The notes below the pieces were generated by a model. The model had not been told where the DNA came from and did not search any database. It saw nothing but the letters and a program-made list of their open reading frames with translations. A stretch of DNA of 64,000 bases from Coenobita brevimanus (lineage: Eukaryota > Arthropoda > Malacostraca > Decapoda > Coenobitidae): NCBI GenBank assembly GCA_032717465.1, contig CM064666.1, positions 22,157,232 to 22,221,231 on the forward strand. The letters run 5' to 3'. Numbering within the stretch: position 1 is the first letter of the stretch; each line of letters starts with the position of its first letter. Shown here piece after piece: positions 59,464 through 64,000 of the stretch. The translations under genes were made by a program, and so were the position numbers.

Positions 59464-59582
59464 TTGATATTATCATGTATCGAATATGACATGACTATTT
59501 TTGTCTGTGACTTTGTATACCGATTTGTAAGAATAACCATATTTTATGGAAATAAAGTATTTGAACTTTGAACTTTGAACTT

Positions 59583-60559
59583 TTATCCAACTCACTCTCA
59601 AAACCCTGCCATACCCAATTCTCCTAGTTCTCACCCACCTCACACCTTCTCCCAACTTTCCCTCCACCAAGTAGTGGTGAGACATACCTCCACCCTACCC
59701 TCTCAAAACTCACATATAACAATCTTTACATTCCTGGAAAATCAAGTAGTCCGCCAATACTCTATCAACAACCCTTCTACCATCCTGTCACCCATGTATC
59801 TTCTCAAACCTCATTTTCAACACATCGCTATCATTCTTTCCCGATTATCATTTCTTCCAGGAACACCATGCATACCAATGCAACTGCTACATTTCCAACT
59901 CCAGCATTCAGATTTCCCATCATTACCACATTCATATTTGCTTCAAAACTCTGGAGATACTCATCGACACCATTCCAGAGAGACTGCCTCTTTTCTTCAT
60001 CACTTCCACTACCAGGCCCATATGCACTACAAATACCCATAACTCACGTCCTAATTTCGATTTCAACCACATCAGTCTCGATGACCCCTCCTTCCATTCA
60101 GTCACATTGTTGGACTTCCGGGCTCACTAACAAGGCCACTCAGTCTCTTTCTGTTCCTCAATCAACACCTGACATCCTTACGGTAACACTTCCAAACTTA
60201 GATTCACCTTTCCCTTTCATCTTTGTTTCACTCAAAGCTAACACATCCAACTTTATTCTGACATTCTCCTAATCTCCACCCTTTAAGGCTCAGTCGTACT
60301 ACATACACGCACGTTCATAGAACCAATCTTCAGGGTTCGGAGATAACTCATCAATGCCCCGTCTTATTGTAGGAACTAAAAAGGTCCCTAGTCCCCTCAC
60401 CCCGTCCCTTTTAGTCACCTTTTACGAAACGCAGGTAATACGGTGGCAGAATTCTGCCTAACACAATCTGGCCGCAGAGTGGTAGTACAACCCCTAGTGC
60501 TGCCAAACTGTCCCCTCCCCCCCACATCTGCCCGGGGGTGGAGCCCCTTGATAGGAGGG
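59583..60559 (-). mobile_element. right-arm copy of RTE-like LINE, endonuclease part
   Basis: Inverted copy of 30,304-31,277, with the same decay. Confidence 0.8.
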
Positions 60560-61837
60560 AAAATATTTTTTTTTCTTTTTCATTTAATCGAAAGGGTTGA
60601 TGTCATTTTATAATCATAGATATAGGAGTGAAAACAAAATTCCTTTTTATTCTGCATTTATAATTTTTTTCGACGACATCCTTTTCAAAGTTTTGGGCAA
60701 TGTCCACCTAATATGCCATCTCATTTAAAGTACAAATCGATTTCTTGATATATGTTGCATCACCTCTCCTCATAGCAGAAACTTTTAAATTTATTTTTCA
60801 CATTTTTTCCTCTGGAATATATTCTGAATATGAAAAAAAAAAAAAAAAGGGGGGGGGGTGTTTCCTAACGAATTATGAAAATTGAAGACGTTTTGTATTT
60901 GGCATTTTTGCTCTAAATGGCGCGAATTCAAGCATCGTATTTGTCGAAATATATTACTCTTTCAACGGTTATTTCCAATCGATACATGTTCCTTCCTGGA
61001 AATATTTCTTAATCCTTCAAGTGACAGCTCTGTTGATTTAAAAAAAAAAAATAGCCCTTGAAAATCAAAACATTCCCAAGGCAACATTTGAAACCAATAA
61101 TGGAAGTCTTTCTTCATGCAGCTATTTTTTTGTATGTCATGCACGAGATATCGGCTGACTTCAGGAACCTTGTCTAAATACTTATCAGTTTCATATCTCA
61201 GAAGAGGAATAGAGTTTGTACTTTGTCGAATTCATTTGAGTCTGAATATCGAATATTTTACATTGCTTTTATGAGAGTTATCATGGTCTAAAATATATTG
61301 TGCGAAAATTCATTTCTTTTTCAGTCTGATTCAGACTCAAGATGCTGTTTTATAGAGCTAGTAATTTATTTAAAAGTAAAATAACTCCTACCAATACATA
61401 TTACCCTTTGTTGATGCCACTCTTTGAAAAGTAAATTATCCCGCAATGTTCACCACAAATGCGAGCTCGTTTCACTCGTGAAGCGATTTATAGGAGGTAG
61501 TTAAAAAAAAAAGTGCTCTTTTTTTTTAATCCACAGAAAGATCTCCCGAATTTTTTCAATCAGGTGTATTAAAAAACTGAGAACGCATTTTAAGAAGTAA
61601 CGTATTTCGCTTTTCCGCCATAGAACGCAATTTCTAGCATCAGTCAAGTGGAATGGTCTTCAACAGATCTTGAAGCGGTTACTTTTAGAAGCAACGAGTG
61701 AAGACTCTGCATTATTGATATTCCTCTTCAAGTGACAACATTTCATTAAAAAAAAATAATAATACAGATCCTGGCTTCAAAATTATCAATCGAAGGATTC
61801 CCAAGGTGGTGTTTTTAATGGTTCATGACAATGCATC
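60560..61837. repeat. right-arm copy of paralogous noncoding block and adjoining AT-rich DNA
   Basis: Inverted copy of 29,021-30,300. A G-run at about 60,849 and A/T runs differ slightly in length from the left arm. No gene. Confidence 0.8.
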
Positions 61838-64000
61838 TTCTTTTTGTTTTTTTAATGCTATGAAGAAGGAATCAAAGGCTACGAGCCCGCAATAACTTTT
61901 CCTTCCAAGAGAAAACAAAATACAAGAGAGAGTCATATTCAAGATCCAATCATTTCGAGATGCCTGGAAACACTGCGATTGAAAGACTGGAGATCATAGG
62001 AAGCAGGAAATACAGACAGAGGGAGACAGTTCCAGAGTTGACCTGTTGCATAAATGAAGGACTCGGTGTAACGGTTAACTCTTGCATTAGAGAGCTGGAC
62101 AGAAAAGGGATGAGAGTTTGCTGCTAGACGGGTGCTATGCGCCCATCGTAGAGGTGGAGGGATGCAAGCAGACAGTTCAGAGGAGCAGTGACTATTGAAG
62201 CAGCAATAGAAAAGAGATAAAGATGCAAAAATGCGGCGAAGAGACAGAGGTTGAAGGGAGCCAGTAAGAGGAGGAAAGTTAATGAGACGAAAAGCCTTTG
62301 ACTCCACCCTATTGAGAAGAGCTGTATGTGGGGAACCTCCCCACACATACAAGTTGTACTCCACACAGGGGCGGATAAACCCCGTGTATAGAGTCAACAA
62401 TTGTGCAAGAGTAGAGAAGGAACGGAGTCGGCTTAGCACAACTAATCTCTTGGAAGCAGATTATACAAGAGATGTAATATGATCTTTCCAAGATAAGTCC
62501 CGAGTGTATGAAACCCCAGAGATGTTCAAGGATGATGCAGGATTAAGCTGATTAAACATTAGTGGGTACATCTGTGGAAGATTTTGTCAGGTTGGTAGGT
62601 GTAAAAACTGCCTTTGATGCATTAAAAACAACAAGATTATTTTTACTCAGGTCAGAGATACGAGCCAAGTCAGACATTAGGTGTGCCATAGCCTCATCCC
62701 TTGTTTGCTGAAATAACTGCTGAGATGGACGTTGCGGGAACCGAATGGAGAGGTGAAGAGTGGATAGGGTTAGATGTATAGTTTAGGCGGTCATTGATGA
62801 ATAAAAGGAAGAAAGTTGGTGATAGGACAGAGCCCCGAGGAACACCACTGTTGATAGATCTAGGAGAAGAACGACGGCCGTCTACAACAGCGGCTATACA
62901 ATGACCAGAAAGGAAGCTATGGATGAAGGCACAGATTGAAGGATAGAAACCATAAGAGAACAGTTTGGATATTAAAGATTTATGCCAGACTCGATCGAAA
63001 GCCTTTGAGATGTCAAGTGCAATGGCAAAGCTTTCGCCAAAGTCCCGAAAGGAGGAGGACAAGGAGTCTGAAAGGTAGGTGAGAAGATCGCCAGTGGAGC
63101 GTCCCTGACGAAACCCAAACTGACGATCAGGAAGAAGGTTGTGATAGGAAAGATGCTCTAAAATTTTTCTATTGAGAATTGACTCAAAAACTTTCGAGAT
63201 ACAGGATGTTAAAGCAACTGGACGAAAGTTAGAGGGTTGGGAATGGTCACCCTTCTTTGGGACTGGCTGAATGAGAGCAAACTTCCAGCAAGAAGGAAAT
63301 GTACAAGTTGATAGACAAAGGCGAAAGAGTTTGTCTAGGCAGAGTGTAAGCACAGAAGCACAGTTCTTGAGAACAACAAGAGGGACTCCATCAGGCCCAT
63401 ATGCATTGTTAGTACTGAGGCCTGTGATGGCAGAAAATACATCAGCTGAAGAAATTTTAATGTCAGCCATGAGGAAGTCAGAGGGGGGAAATGATGGAGG
63501 AACAGCACCACAATTGTCTAAGGTGGAATTGGAGGAGAAACTCTGAGCGAAGAGATCTGCTTTATCAGTAGAAGAAATAATCACAGAGCCATCATAACAG
63601 AAAAGAGGAGGGAAGGATGATGAGGTAACGTTGTTGGAAAGGTTTTTTGCAAGGTGCCAGAAGGAGCAGGAAGAATTCGAGATGGAGAGTTGAGAGCATT
63701 TAGTACGGATGAAATTACTTTTAGCAGAGCCAAGAACAGACTTAGCACGATTTCGGGCAGAAACGTAAAGATGATGTGATTCAGGGGTGGGTTGGCTCCG
63801 GTACCTTTTATAGACCCTCTCCTTGTTGCGGACAACATTAGAACAAGCGTGATTAAACCAAGGCTTTCTTGCATTAGACAAGGATATGAGAAAGGAATGT
63901 ATGCTTCCATGCCCAAGAGAATAACCTCCGTAATGAGCAAGGCACACTCAGACGGCTTCCGGCCATGGAAGCAATAATCATTCCAGGGAAAATCAAAGAA
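61838..64000 (-). mobile_element. right-arm copy of Jockey/I-group LINE (B')
   Basis: Inverted copy of LINE B, cut by the window edge. The RT frame is 63,947-62,694 and the C-terminal frame 62,439-61,939. It shares the 20-bp YADD deletion (about 62,757) with copy B, so the deletion predates the duplication. Three amino-acid differences are visible in the 166-codon C-terminal frame. Confidence 0.85.

Larger units (their letters stand above)
54211..59582 (+). mobile_element. right-arm copy of CR1-like LINE
   Basis: Inverted copy of 31,278-36,660, including the TTTGAAC tail at 59,560-59,582. Confidence 0.85.
49446..64000. repeat. right arm of giant inverted repeat (continues beyond window)
   Basis: Reverse complement of 26,857-41,421. 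Single-base indels in homopolymers break frames that are open in the left arm, alongside true substitutions such as loss of the gag ATG at about 51,795. The arm is still matching at base 64,000. Confidence 0.95.

Overview
This is eukaryotic DNA made almost entirely of transposable elements and simple repeats. I found no convincing host protein-coding gene, no rRNA and no CRISPR. Three things point to an arthropod, most likely a decapod crustacean: a dispersed repeat at 17,221-17,335 of a type I associate with decapods, many long (AT)n, (CT)n and (GT)n microsatellites with short TTAGG runs, and the mix of LINE, BEL/Pao, Gypsy, piggyBac, Tc1 and Penelope remnants. The organism call is inference.

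Layout. 1-6,111: a Ty3/Gypsy element, 5' LTR cut by the window edge, with integrase encoded upstream of reverse transcriptase (Gmr1-like order). 6,231-8,279: a 5'-truncated Jockey/I-group LINE, then a pogo/Tigger-like remnant. 9,430-9,758: a Penelope-like remnant. 9,800-16,080: mostly unrecognised AT-rich DNA with a promoter-like motif cluster, a foldback element, a LINE scrap and a 478-bp tandem duplication. 16,100-18,236: microsatellites and minisatellites. 18,493-20,199: an open piggyBac-type transposase reading frame. 20,395-25,490: Tc1 fragment, dispersed repeats, a tRNA-derived SINE and LINE fragments.

26,857-64,000 is one large structure. A left arm (26,857-41,421) and a right arm (49,446 to the window edge) are inverted copies of about 14.56 kb at roughly 98-99% identity, judged by eye, around an 8,024-bp spacer. 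The left arm plus spacer preserve a nested stack. An RTE-like LINE (about 30,304-49,445) is split by a CR1-like LINE (31,278 to about 36,660) and by a BEL/Pao retrotransposon (38,142-48,765, TSD GATGT). The BEL 3' LTR is split by a second RTE-like LINE (45,763-48,456, 13-bp TSD). The right arm repeats the left part of this stack in reverse and stops abruptly inside the BEL protease region.

No element is plainly autonomous. The Gypsy and BEL frames carry nonsense codons, the CR1 element is nearly open but its ORF2 has no upstream ATG, and the LINE copies in both arms have lost the catalytic YADD. The piggyBac frame keeps all three catalytic aspartates but stops just after the third, at a possible splice donor.
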